From: JBCFBK01 sp038562555
GTDB taxonomy: Bacteria > Bacteroidota > Bacteroidia > Bacteroidales > Prolixibacteraceae
Assembly: GCA_038562555.1 (NCBI GenBank)
Contig: JBCFBK010000006.1
Coordinates: forward strand, 1-64,000
Reading direction: 5' to 3'
Length of the DNA: 64,000 bases
Position 1 is the stretch's first letter. Every line of letters starts with the position of its first letter. Both the position numbers and the translations under genes were made by a program. Of this stretch, positions 34,598 through 42,804 are shown in pieces. The notes beneath the pieces were generated by a model. The model made no database searches. It was not told the DNA's origin and was given only the letters and a program-made list of their open reading frames with translations.

Positions 34598-35878
34598 TCA
34601 GAAGGAAATTTTACAGGTGATCCCGCTTGTCGTAAATTTTAGGTTTTGGGATGCCAGGCCTGAAATAGGGATTTTCACATAAGGCTCCACGTGAAGATGC
34701 AACCTGGGCGTCAAATGTCGTTCCATGCCGATAGTTAAATTTAACCTTCCGGCCAGGTCGAACGATTGAAATGACGAAACAGATTCTTTTACTGTTGATT
34801 CTTCGGTGATCAATTCGTGAACAATCACTTCCTGACCATCTTCCCGAATCACTGTTGTTTCTTTCAGTTCCTGTGTTGTGGTTTTGTTTTGATAATCTTC
34901 CCTGATATAGGCCAATGACGATAAGCCACCCGCCATGTAATAACTGGTCAGCTTGCTGCGGTAAAACTTCCACGTGAGATTCACGGGCAGATCAAGACAG
35001 TACAAATCGGCAGAAGTTCGCTTGACCGGTTCCAGTAAAGGGTTGCCCCGGCTGCTTTTAACAATGTTTTGACGTTCGAACTGGACTCCTGTTGACAATG
35101 CAAGGGCCGAAGTCAAACGGAAGTCGGCACTTAATCCCCCCGAAAAATAGAAAGACGAATTGGACGGCGTTGAATTAAACCCGGGCGAAAAATGGATTCC
35201 TAAACGGATTTTATCGTTGACTGGGGAAGATCGTCTTTTATTTTCGTTTACGATTTGTAAGTTGTCCGCCAAAATTACAGAATCATGTTTTAAAGACCCT
35301 CGGTTTTCTGTTTCCTGTGCTGCGTTAGTTGCTTTGTCGTGTACGTTTCCCGATCGTTTGTTGTCGTGCAAACTGTCATCATTACCCATGTCAAAAATCT
35401 TTTTGGACTTTACAAGTTGGTGGTCTTTAGTTGCTTCTGATTTATTTGGATCGAACGTATTCACACGGGCTGACAGTTTTGTTGAAATCTTTTTTTTGTT
35501 TTGGGTAGCAACAAGCGCTTTGTTTTCTCTCGAGGTATTGCCTCTTGCCTTGATTTTATTTTCCTCAACGGATGTTTCAGGATAAGAGCCTGGAGAATCA
35601 GGGACTTCGTCTATTTGGGGAAATGAGCTGGCAGGTTTTTCATGGCTTGTCCCAACAACGTTATCTGCAACGTATGGCGAGAGCAACTGTACAAACAGCC
35701 ACCCGCCAAGGACACTGGCGGCGATACCCGAACCGAGTTTCCATAAAAATAGTCTCCGCTCATTCTTTCGTTTGCTGACAAAGTTTTCCCATGCACCAGG
35801 AATATAGGCTTGTTCGTGATCCTCCAGTGCCTGCCTGATCAATCCTGCCAATTCCCTATCCTTTTCCTGGTTTTTCAT
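34598..35878 (-). CDS. Inner-membrane-anchored outer-membrane beta-barrel protein (possible anti-sigma)
   Basis: A 426-residue protein. A short cytoplasmic N-terminus (1-42; ALEDHEQAYIPGAWENFVSK) of the kind seen in Bacteroidota anti-sigma factors is followed by one membrane helix (about 44-66), then a polar low-complexity periplasmic linker (about 70-215), then a domain like the PF13568 beta-barrel (about 220-426: LGIHFSPGFN, SGGLSADFRLTSALALSTG, YMAGGLSSLAYI, LHLHVEPYVKIPI). It overlaps the sigma factor gene by 23 bases, implying coupled translation and joint function. The N-terminus probably binds the sigma factor, with the barrel or linker sensing envelope state; this is inference. Confidence 0.8.
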   Translation of the reverse strand: MKNQEKDRELAGLIRQALEDHEQAYIPGAWENFVSKRKNERRLFLWKLGSGIAASVLGGWLFVQLLSPYVADNVVGTSHEKPASSFPQIDEVPDSPGSYPETSVEENKIKARGNTSRENKALVATQNKKKISTKLSARVNTFDPNKSEATKDHQLVKSKKIFDMGNDDSLHDNKRSGNVHDKATNAAQETENRGSLKHDSVILADNLQIVNENKRRSSPVNDKIRLGIHFSPGFNSTPSNSSFYFSGGLSADFRLTSALALSTGVQFERQNIVKSSRGNPLLEPVKRTSADLYCLDLPVNLTWKFYRSKLTSYYMAGGLSSLAYIREDYQNKTTTQELKETTVIREDGQEVIVHELITEESTVKESVSSFQSFDLAGRLNLTIGMERHLTPRLHLHVEPYVKIPISGLASQNLKFTTSGITCKISF

Positions 35879-36428
35879 ATGTTATGCTAAAATAGATTGG
35901 ATATAATTTTCGCAGTTTCCTCTTCGCCCTTGTCAGGTAAACCCGTGATGAGCTTGCAGGAATATTTAGTTTCTCACCAATTTCGTCATGGTTAAAACCG
36001 TCAATTTCGTAAAGGCTGAACACTATTCTCTGCATATCAGGCAACTGGTGCAATAATTGGATAACATCTTGCGCAGTCAGGTCGCTAATGATATTCGGCC
36101 TGGAATCAGGAACGTGGAACGATTCATTTTCATTGTAAAAAAAGCTTCTGGATTCCCTTCGGAAACGGTCGATGGAGCTGTTGATGACAATCTTCCTGAG
36201 CCATGCCTTAAAAGGCTTTGAAGTGTCGAACTTTGGGATTTCGGTAAAAACTTTCAGAAAGCTGTCGTTGACAACCTCCAGGGCCTCGCCCTTTTGTTTG
36301 TTATATAGCAGGGCCACACCCATCGCGTACCCAAAAAACCGTTTATAAAGCATCTCCTGTGCCTTTCCATCCTTTCGGACGCAATTCCGGATTATTTTGC
36401 CCAGTACCTCATCCCTTTTTTGCTCCAC
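35856..36428 (-). CDS. ECF RNA polymerase sigma factor
   Basis: A 190-residue ECF sigma factor. Region 2 lies at about residues 25-92 (AQEMLYKRFFGYAMGVALLY; FKAWLRKIVINSSIDRFRR). Region 4 lies at about 120-180 (LPDMQRIVFSLYEIDGFNHD with HTH HDEIGEKLNIPASSSRVYLTR). Its 3' end overlaps the barrel/anti-sigma gene by 23 bases. Upstream on the same strand, 70 bases away, is a small lipoprotein gene. The three may form one regulatory unit responding to the envelope. Confidence 0.92.
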   Translation of the reverse strand: MEQKRDEVLGKIIRNCVRKDGKAQEMLYKRFFGYAMGVALLYNKQKGEALEVVNDSFLKVFTEIPKFDTSKPFKAWLRKIVINSSIDRFRRESRSFFYNENESFHVPDSRPNIISDLTAQDVIQLLHQLPDMQRIVFSLYEIDGFNHDEIGEKLNIPASSSRVYLTRAKRKLRKLYPIYFSITYEKPGKG

Positions 36429-36498
36429 ACGTCATCGATATTTTTAATGTAGATGCCATAACCACTTATTGGTTGGCTATGGCACCATCATTTCCGGT

Positions 36499-37011
36499 TC
36501 AATCTTTATCTGACGCCGCCATATCGGCGTTTTGTGTGCCCGTCTTTTTTGAGGCATTGGAAACAGTGATGACAGCATCTTTAAGTTGTGGATCATTGCC
36601 CTCAAAAATCAGTTCTTTCAGGTCAACCGATAACACAATGGTTTCTGTCTCGTCAGAGCCGGCGCAACCAGAGGCATTCCTTTTGACAAAAATCCTGGTT
36701 TGAACAGGATAAGATTCCATAATCAGGCCGTCCCAGATCACTTCAAATTTGTTGGTCTCGCACCCGGCCGGGAATGAAACGGTAATATCCATCGTATCAC
36801 CAGACCGGTTTACACTCACAATTTCAAAAGGTGACGAATATTCTTCAGAACGTTTTTTTTCTGCCGTTCCATACAACGCGGCATTTTTAAGGAAAGTGTA
36901 GTTCTCCTTTTCAACCCTGACAGGAGCTGTGTCAGGTCCGTTGATGTTGTCTTTTGTGCAGGAAACCGCCACCAGAGATGTTACGATCATTAAGAGATAC
37001 AATTTTTTCAT
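36499..37011 (-). CDS. Small lipoprotein of unknown function
   Basis: A 170-residue protein starting at the ATG at 37011. A signal peptide with lipobox LVAVSC (Cys about residue 18) predicts a lipoprotein. The mature part appears to be a beta-sandwich-like domain (FEIVSVNRSGDTMDITVSF; KFEVIWDGLIMESYPVQTRI; TIVLSVDLKELIFE) with Cys residues in PAGCETN and ASGCAGSDE that could pair. No named family is recognised. It precedes the ECF sigma/barrel pair by 70 bases and could be a sensor or target of it. Confidence 0.72.
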   Translation of the reverse strand: MKKLYLLMIVTSLVAVSCTKDNINGPDTAPVRVEKENYTFLKNAALYGTAEKKRSEEYSSPFEIVSVNRSGDTMDITVSFPAGCETNKFEVIWDGLIMESYPVQTRIFVKRNASGCAGSDETETIVLSVDLKELIFEGNDPQLKDAVITVSNASKKTGTQNADMAASDKD

Positions 37012-37132
37012 CGTTTTCTTTTTTTTTGAATTGAATTTCATGAACCAGTACGCTGGGAAGTCTGGAAACGCTACACGCAGTTTGAAAAATTTTCAACAAA
37101 CGATGCCTATAAAAACAAGAATTGTTCGTTGT

Positions 37133-37864
37133 TTATTTTTCCCCAATGACTTTTATGATTCCTCTTTCCGTTTGTTCATAAAGAACATTGAACCCATAAC
37201 TTTTCAGTAACTTTATTGCTGTTTCTTTTGAAAGCCTGATTTTATAATAGGAGCTGATTTTTTGTTTCCAATTGCCATTTTCGAGTTCGTGCAATAAATC
37301 AGTCACACGTACTTTATCTTCGAAATATTCCAACATGCAGGTCAATATCCGGCTAGCTTCACTTTTAACAGGAATAAAGCGTTGCGTATTGTGCAATGCC
37401 TTTGAATAATCACGGAACGATAAAACCAGTTTTCCTTTGGGAGAAAGAATGCCTGATGCTTCGGAGATGAACTGTTCGATCTCATAAGGCGATTCCAGAT
37501 GGGTAATCGTGTCTCCCCAGCAAACGATCAGTTCGGGCTTCAAATGTGCGTAAGTTTTTAAATTCCGAATGTCGTCGTTGACCACTGAGATCTGAAGGGT
37601 TCCAGCATTTTCCCGTAGTTCGGCGAGTAGCTGCTCCGTAAAGTCGATTGCCGTGACGTTGAAACCCAGTTTTGCCAGAGCAACGGTCTGGATCCCGTTC
37701 CCGGCTCCCAGATCGATGGCTGATGTTGTGTTTTGGGGAGTTATGCCGTTTTCTTTGCAAAACCAGACGAATTCATCGACACTGCGATCAAAATCGCCGG
37801 TCATCCAGGAATAAAAATTGCCCAGGTAATTCTGGTAATGTTCTTTTGTGGTCATTTTTCTCAA
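37133..37864 (-). CDS. Class I SAM-dependent methyltransferase
   Basis: A 243-residue methyltransferase with a Rossmann SAM fold: motif I AIDLGAGNGIQTVALAKLG (about residues 46-64), acidic end of strand 2 VTAIDFTEQLLAELR, VVNDDIRNL and the post-core ELIVCWGDTITHLES, PKGKLVLSFRDYS. No substrate-specific domain is visible; the C-terminal part may form the substrate lid. It is the first of the leftward run leading to the lipoprotein and sigma genes but is 121 bases apart, so linkage is uncertain. Confidence 0.85.
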   Translation of the reverse strand: MRKMTTKEHYQNYLGNFYSWMTGDFDRSVDEFVWFCKENGITPQNTTSAIDLGAGNGIQTVALAKLGFNVTAIDFTEQLLAELRENAGTLQISVVNDDIRNLKTYAHLKPELIVCWGDTITHLESPYEIEQFISEASGILSPKGKLVLSFRDYSKALHNTQRFIPVKSEASRILTCMLEYFEDKVRVTDLLHELENGNWKQKISSYYKIRLSKETAIKLLKSYGFNVLYEQTERGIIKVIGEK

Positions 37865-38071
37865 GTGTTTTGTTAAGACCCGGCAAAGTAAAGGATTGCC
37901 GCGCTTCTTTCCGATAATTCCTGGATTGAAAACCGGTCTTCCTCAGATTTTTGTTGCGATTTATTTTAATAGTTTTTGAATAGCCTCCAAAAAAATTTGA
38001 AATGGAAGCTCCAAATCGGAAAATATTTTTGTGCGGATAAGACGACATGCGCATTTATGATTTCACCGGAA

Positions 38072-38106
38072 AGAAAAAAGAGCTACAAACTTAATTGTAA
38101 CTCTTT
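38072..38106 (-). terminator. Terminator of tRNA-Arg
   Basis: On the minus strand, AAAGAG and TTGTA-type pairing (38077-38088 with 38095-38106, one mismatch) forms an 11-bp stem followed by six T. It begins 12 bases after the tRNA 3' end. Confidence 0.75.
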
Positions 38107-38117
38107 GATTTGCTTTG

Positions 38118-38190
38118 TGACCCCGGAGAGACTCGAACCCCCAACCTTCTGATCCGTAGTCAGATGCTCTATCCATTAAGCTACGGGGCC
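38118..38190 (-). tRNA. tRNA-Arg (anticodon ACG)
   Basis: A 73-base cloverleaf read on the minus strand: acceptor GGCCCCG pairs with CGGGGUC, the anticodon stem UCUGA/UCAGA encloses loop CUACGGA with anticodon ACG, and the T-arm has GGUUCGAGUC. The first anticodon base would be edited to inosine to read CGU, CGC and CGA. The discriminator base is A; CCA is not encoded. Confidence 0.96.
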
Positions 38191-38205
38191 ATTGCAAAAG
38201 CGCTG

Positions 38206-38238
38206 CAAATATAGTGTTTTTATGAGATAACCGTCAAA
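38206..38238 (-). promoter_or_regulatory. Promoter of tRNA-Arg
   Basis: On the minus strand, a TTTG-type -33 box (38235-38238), a 21-base spacer, then TATATTTG (38206-38213). The tRNA begins 15 bases later. Confidence 0.65.
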
Positions 38239-38252
38239 TAAAACTGCAATTT

Positions 38253-38552
38253 TTATCGCTCATATTTTTGCATTTTATCTTCGATGGTTACATCTTCCTG
38301 AAAGACAGTTTGTATTTTGATATACGTCATCATTTTTTCCGTTCCGTTTTTTTCAAGAACCTGATGAATCCGTTTAATGAGCGCAATGATCTCGTCAAAT
38401 GTCCCTTCAATAACGGTTTCAAAAGGACATACTTTGTACTTTAACCCGGAGGCGCTGATTTCGGCTATAGCCAGGTCGACCAGGTCATAACTGTTTTTCC
38501 CTTCAGCCTGCGGCAGCACCTGCAAAGCCACGTTAATCCTATTCTGCGTCAT
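38253..38552 (-). CDS. Thiamine-binding (UPF0045/MTH1187 family) protein
   Basis: A 99-residue single-domain protein of the PF01910 family, a small ferredoxin-like fold that in YkoF-type relatives binds thiamine or its pyrimidine. Recognisable parts: NVALQVLPQAEG, LVDLAIAEISASGLKYKV, CPFETVIEGTFDEIIALIKR and YIKIQTVFQED. It overlaps the upstream gene by 14 bases on the same strand, indicating cotranscription. No thiamine genes are close, so the ligand is uncertain. Confidence 0.85.
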   Translation of the reverse strand: MTQNRINVALQVLPQAEGKNSYDLVDLAIAEISASGLKYKVCPFETVIEGTFDEIIALIKRIHQVLEKNGTEKMMTYIKIQTVFQEDVTIEDKMQKYER

Positions 38553-39276
38553 CTGAATTTTGCTTTAAAAATTTTCTGACCTCGTCGACTGACAAAGTTT
38601 TTACATTGGTAATAATTACATCTTCATGCAAAAAATCGCCATATTGATTACATTCGTCGATAAACGAACGGAAAATACTTTGAAGATTCTTTTTCAATGG
38701 AAACAGAAAAGAACCCAGCGCAAATTCACCTTCAAAGCGGATTTGTTCCAGTTCCCCGTCGCTTTTATTCAAAAAAAAGCGAAATTCGGTTTCGATGATT
38801 CTTATTTGTGTTTCCGTGAAAGCATTTAGTCTGTCTCTCTTCATAAGGGCGATGAAATAGCGGATATTCTGGCCCTTTCCTCCAAGTCCGGTCGATATAA
38901 AAACCTGCTGTTCGCCGAGCAGGGAACTTTGCAGAATCATCCGGCTTTCCTGAAGCGCAAGAACCGCCCATTTCCTCAATTTTTTAGCTTTTGTTTTTTT
39001 ATGAAAACGTTCTATAATCCGGAACGCCTCAACCTGGTCGTGTCCTGCCAGTTGGACCAGCAGTTGTTTCTTTTCTTCAACAGGCTTCTTCCGGTCATTC
39101 AGTTGTTGCTCGACTGCTGAAAAGTCCTCAATTTTTTGATTATTTCTTTTTTCTTTCGTGTATTCAAAATATTCCATTTGAAGGTCCACATCGATCTGCT
39201 CTTCGAGAATACTGAAATTATCGGGCAACGAGTCAATAGCTTCCTGTATCTTTTTTAAGTTGTTATTTTCTTCCAT
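38539..39276 (-). CDS. Conserved hypothetical protein
   Basis: A 245-residue soluble protein from the ATG at 39276 (MEENNNLKKIQEAIDSL). The first 80 residues are helical and charged (QQLNDRKKPVEEKKQLLVQL). The rest includes RKWAVLALQESRMILQSSLL, a strand-rich QVFISTGLGGKGQNIRYFIA and VIITNVKTLSVDEVRKFL. I know similar uncharacterised Bacteroidota proteins but no function. A -7 box TATCTTTG lies on the minus strand at 39294-39301, which also supports this start over the ATG at 39312. It overlaps the thiamine-binding gene by 14 bases. Confidence 0.75.
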   Translation of the reverse strand: MEENNNLKKIQEAIDSLPDNFSILEEQIDVDLQMEYFEYTKEKRNNQKIEDFSAVEQQLNDRKKPVEEKKQLLVQLAGHDQVEAFRIIERFHKKTKAKKLRKWAVLALQESRMILQSSLLGEQQVFISTGLGGKGQNIRYFIALMKRDRLNAFTETQIRIIETEFRFFLNKSDGELEQIRFEGEFALGSFLFPLKKNLQSIFRSFIDECNQYGDFLHEDVIITNVKTLSVDEVRKFLKQNSDDAE

Positions 39277-39293
39277 GTTGCTTTCTGAATTTG

Positions 39294-39301
39294 CAAAGAT
39301 A
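39294..39301 (-). promoter_or_regulatory. -7 box of the hypothetical/thiamine-binding operon
   Basis: TATCTTTG on the minus strand, 17 bases before the start codon at 39276. The divergent feoAB promoter lies within 60 bases, so the two share one short control region. Confidence 0.5.
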
Positions 39302-39332
39302 AACGAAAGCATACTGAATGCGAGGCTTTTTT

Positions 39333-39372
39333 AAGTTTTTTAAAGTTAATTTTAAAAACTTGGGTATCTTTA
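39333..39372 (+). promoter_or_regulatory. Inverted repeat operator candidate and -7 box of feoAB
   Basis: A 12-bp arm AAGTTTTTTAAA (39333-39344) pairs with 39350-39361 at 11 of 12 positions around a 5-base centre. A -7-like box TATCTTTA (39365-39372) follows within 4 bases, so a protein bound at the repeat would block or contact polymerase. AT-rich symmetry suits an iron-dependent repressor (Fur or DtxR type) controlling ferrous iron uptake; the protein is not identified. Confidence 0.55.
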
Positions 39373-39419
39373 CGGCTTCTGTTCGCAATTCAAATCAGCG
39401 TGAAAAGGGGAGATTACAA

Positions 39420-41885
39420 GTGAGACTTTCTGAAATTAAAAATAATGAAGTAGTCATTATTACGAAGGTTTTGGGGCATGGCTCTTTCCGGAAAAGGATA
39501 ACGGAAATGGGGTTTGTAAAAGGGAAAGAAGTGAAGGTAATAAAAAATACGCCTTTCAGAGGTCCCATAGAATTCAGGATACTCGACTATAATATCACAC
39601 TAAGGCGTTCTGAAGCTGATCTGATTGAAGTCGTTTCGCTCATGGAAGAGAAGCTGCAGACTTCATTGCCGGGATACGAAGGAGTCATTGATCTGGAAAA
39701 CCTCAAGCTTTTGGCCGGCAAAAAAGGGAAAACCATTCACATTGCACTTGTCGGAAATCCTAATTGCGGGAAAACAACGCTTTTCAACTTTCTCTCGGGT
39801 TCGAAAGAGCACGTCGGAAATTACAGCGGAGTTACCGTGGATGCCAAAAAGGCTGATTTTGAGAAGTTCGGGTATCAGTTCGAACTCGTCGATCTTCCGG
39901 GTACCTACTCTCTGACCGCATACTCTCCCGAGGAAATTTATGTACGCAAGTATATTTTTGAGGAAACGCCCGATATTGTTATTAACGTTATCGATGCGAC
40001 CAATCTGGAGCGAAACCTTTTTTTGACGACCCAACTGATCGACATGGATATTATCGTGATTTGTGCACTCAATATGTACGATGAGTTACTGCGGAACGGG
40101 AACCGGTTCAACTATAAAAAGCTTGGCGCTCTGATAGGTATTCCAATCATACCTACGATCAGTTCAAAGGGCAGGGGAATTGATGAATTGCTGAAAAAGG
40201 CCATTGACGTGTATGAGGGGAGGGATCCGGTTGTGCGGCATATTCACATCAATTATGGTACGGAACTGGAGAAATCGATCAGCCGGATCAGAAAAGAGAT
40301 AAAAAAGAATAAACCGGTTACCGACAAATTCTCGTCACGCTTTCTGGCACTCAAGCTTCTTGAAAAGGACCGGGAAACCCATTTTCTGTTATCGCGGTAT
40401 TCGAATTATCAGGAAATTAAAGCGGTATCAGAAGAGGAATGTGAGCGTATCGAACAGGCATACAGCGAGGATAGTGAAACCACGATTACCGATGCAAAAT
40501 ATGGTTTCATCGCCGGTGCCTTAAAAGAGACTTTTAAGCCTCTGGTTAATCCTGGCAAATCCCGTTCCGAACGTATCGACCGCTGGCTGACACATCCGCT
40601 TTTCGGCATGCCGATCTTTCTGGTTCTGATTGGCCTTGCTTTTTACGCGACATTCAGACTGGGCGAGTACCCGATGTCGTGGATCGAATCATCGGTTGAA
40701 TGGCTGAACAATGTGGTGCGAACGGCGATGAATGCAGGAATGCTGCGCGATCTGATTACCAACGGAATCATACACGGCACGGGAAGCGTGCTGGTATTTT
40801 TACCCAATATTCTGATTCTGTTTTTCTTTATTTCTTTTATGGAAGATTCGGGATACATGTCACGGGCTGCTTTTATTATGGACAAGGTCATGCATTTTTT
40901 CGGCCTGCACGGGCGATCCTTTATTCCGATGATCATGGGTTTTGGCTGCAATGTGCCGGCGATTATGGCAACGCGGACACTTCGGAACCGTGCGGATCGC
41001 AAGCTCACGATGCTGATCATACCCTTCATGTCGTGCAGTGCAAGGCTGCCCGTGTATGTGCTTTTTATTTCAGCGTTTTTCCCGGCGTACCCCGCGCTGG
41101 TTCTCGGCGGGATTTATCTTACAGGTATTCTTGTGTCCCTGCTGGTAGCGCAACTGTTCAGGTTCACTATTTTCCGGAATAAAGCTACACCCTTTGTCCT
41201 GGAACTGCCCCCCTATCGGGTCCCGGCACTCCGGAATATTGTCGTTCATATGTGGGATAAGACCTCGCAGTATTTAAAAAAGATTGGCGGTGTTATCCTG
41301 CTTGGCGTAATTGTCATTTGGGCATTGAGCTACTTTCCCCGGGTTAATCGGCGGACGAACGAACTTGACAGGCTAATCGCAACAACGATTGCGGAGCATG
41401 ACCCGGAGATAACCGGACAGTTGGCCGCATTGATTGCAGAGCGGGAGTCAGCACGCCTGGAGGGATCTTATCTCAGCCAAATCGGCAAAGGGATTGAACC
41501 GGTTATGCGACCGCTTGGTTTTGACTGGAAAATGAGCGTCAGCCTGCTGGCCGGGCTGCCGGCCAAAGAGATCGTGGTAAGTACCATGGGAGTCATGTAT
41601 CATCTTAAAGACTCACCGGACGCAACGGGCAGGCTTGCTGAAGAACTGAGGCAAGATGAATATCTTTCAGGGCCCCGAAAAGGAGAAAAAGTCATTAACC
41701 TTCCCGTTGCTCTTGCTTTTTTAGTTTTTGTATTGGTCTACTTTCCGTGTCTTGGTGTAATTGCCACGATCAGAAATGAATCGGGGAAGATTTTCTGGGC
41801 GGTATTTACAGTGGTTTACACAACCGGGCTGGCCTGGGTGCTGGCCTGGGCAACCTTGAAGGTAAGTTCGGTTTTTTTAAGCTGA
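39420..41885 (+). CDS. feoB: FeoA-FeoB fusion ferrous iron transporter
   Basis: Fe(II) uptake across the inner membrane. About 821 residues from a GTG start at 39420 (MRLSEIKNNEVVIITKV). A FeoA SH3-like domain (1-75; GHGSFRKRITEMGFVKGKEV) is fused to the FeoB G domain with P-loop GNPNCGKTTLFN, switch NYSGVTVD, DLPGTYSL and NMYDE. The membrane core has the gate motifs GFGCNVPAIMATRTL and LPAKEIVVSTMGV. The in-frame ATG at 39318 lies upstream of the promoter-like box, so I prefer the GTG. A Cys-rich FeoB-associated peptide follows 17 bases later. Confidence 0.95.
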   Translation: MRLSEIKNNEVVIITKVLGHGSFRKRITEMGFVKGKEVKVIKNTPFRGPIEFRILDYNITLRRSEADLIEVVSLMEEKLQTSLPGYEGVIDLENLKLLAGKKGKTIHIALVGNPNCGKTTLFNFLSGSKEHVGNYSGVTVDAKKADFEKFGYQFELVDLPGTYSLTAYSPEEIYVRKYIFEETPDIVINVIDATNLERNLFLTTQLIDMDIIVICALNMYDELLRNGNRFNYKKLGALIGIPIIPTISSKGRGIDELLKKAIDVYEGRDPVVRHIHINYGTELEKSISRIRKEIKKNKPVTDKFSSRFLALKLLEKDRETHFLLSRYSNYQEIKAVSEEECERIEQAYSEDSETTITDAKYGFIAGALKETFKPLVNPGKSRSERIDRWLTHPLFGMPIFLVLIGLAFYATFRLGEYPMSWIESSVEWLNNVVRTAMNAGMLRDLITNGIIHGTGSVLVFLPNILILFFFISFMEDSGYMSRAAFIMDKVMHFFGLHGRSFIPMIMGFGCNVPAIMATRTLRNRADRKLTMLIIPFMSCSARLPVYVLFISAFFPAYPALVLGGIYLTGILVSLLVAQLFRFTIFRNKATPFVLELPPYRVPALRNIVVHMWDKTSQYLKKIGGVILLGVIVIWALSYFPRVNRRTNELDRLIATTIAEHDPEITGQLAALIAERESARLEGSYLSQIGKGIEPVMRPLGFDWKMSVSLLAGLPAKEIVVSTMGVMYHLKDSPDATGRLAEELRQDEYLSGPRKGEKVINLPVALAFLVFVLVYFPCLGVIATIRNESGKIFWAVFTVVYTTGLAWVLAWATLKVSSVFLS

Positions 41886-41902
41886 CTTTTAGCGGGTAAG
41901 GC

Positions 41903-42115
41903 ATGATTCAGGAGCTGATAACATATAGTATTCTACTTGTGGTAGTCTTTATTGTTTCTTTCAGGACATACCGTTTTCTTTTTGGTAAATCCGGACAGAG
42001 CAGAAATTGTAATTGTACGTGCACGGCTTGCCGAAGTTTATCATGCGGCGGCGGAAATGAGCTGCAAAAAAGATTGATTTCAAAGAGAAATCGGTTCTAT
42101 AATTCTTTGAAATGA
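41903..42115 (+). CDS. FeoB-associated Cys-rich membrane peptide
   Basis: A 70-residue peptide with one membrane helix (about residues 6-26, ITYSILLVVVFIVSFRTYRF) and a Cys cluster NCNCTCTACRSLSC in the tail, matching the small Cys-rich proteins often encoded beside feoB. They are presumed to help iron transfer or Feo assembly; no mechanism is proven. It begins 17 bases after feoAB. Its last 19 bases overlap the convergent rpe gene (42097-42115). Confidence 0.82.
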   Translation: MIQELITYSILLVVVFIVSFRTYRFLFGKSGQSRNCNCTCTACRSLSCGGGNELQKRLISKRNRFYNSLK

Positions 42116-42750
42116 TTGATTGTTTCAACCGGATCCCGGGACTGAAATATGAAACTTCCGGCAACCAGAATATCAGCTCCGGCTTCATACAGCTTTCGGC
42201 CCGTTTCGAAGTTCACTCCGCCGTCAACTTCAATCAGGCAGGATGAACCTTTCGCCAGAATCAGTTCTTTCAGACGGGCTACTTTTGTGTAGGAATTTTC
42301 AATAAAAACCTGTCCGCCGAACCCAGGGTTAACAGACATGATCAGCACCATGTCTGCCTCGTTGATCAGATCCACGAGCAGGTGAACGGGAGTGTGCGGG
42401 TTTAAGCAAACGGCAGCTTTCATACCTGCGTGCTTAATTTGCTGAATGGTCCGGTGAAGATGCATGCATGCCTCGTAATGGACGGTGAGAATGGCAGCAC
42501 CCGCCTGCCGGAACGGTTCTATATACTGGTCGGGGTTTACGATCATTAAATGAACATCAAGCGCCTTTTCTGCGATTTTACTGATCTGCTGAATAACGGG
42601 TAGCCCAAACGAAATATTCGGCACAAAAACCCCGTCCATCACATCACAGTGGATATAGTCGGCATTACTTTTGTTAAGCATCCGGATTTCGTCACCCAGG
42701 CGGGTAAAATCGGCCGCCAGTATAGAAGGTGCAATTAATTTTTTAACCAT
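42097..42750 (-). CDS. rpe: Ribulose-phosphate 3-epimerase
   Basis: Interconverts ribulose 5-phosphate and xylulose 5-phosphate in the pentose phosphate pathway. The 217-residue TIM barrel shows IAPSILAADFTRLGDEI, the metal site in YIHCDVMDGVFVPNISFG, VHLMIVNP, MSVNPGFGGQVFIE and IEVDGGVNFETG, with all metal-ligand His and Asp residues present. It precedes nothing on its strand and overlaps the FeoB-associated gene convergently by 19 bases. It reads from a -7 box at 42782-42789. Confidence 0.97.
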   Translation of the reverse strand: MVKKLIAPSILAADFTRLGDEIRMLNKSNADYIHCDVMDGVFVPNISFGLPVIQQISKIAEKALDVHLMIVNPDQYIEPFRQAGAAILTVHYEACMHLHRTIQQIKHAGMKAAVCLNPHTPVHLLVDLINEADMVLIMSVNPGFGGQVFIENSYTKVARLKELILAKGSSCLIEVDGGVNFETGRKLYEAGADILVAGSFIFQSRDPVETINHFKEL

Positions 42751-42781
42751 TTGATGTTTCGACCTATGGATTTAGCAGGAG

Positions 42782-42789
42782 CAAAGATA
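42782..42789 (-). promoter_or_regulatory. -7 box of rpe
   Basis: TATCTTTG on the minus strand, 32 bases before the rpe start and within the 54-base gap after rpoD. It suggests rpe has its own promoter in addition to any read-through from rpoD. Confidence 0.5.
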
Positions 42790-42804
42790 ACGGAAGAATG
42801 CTTA

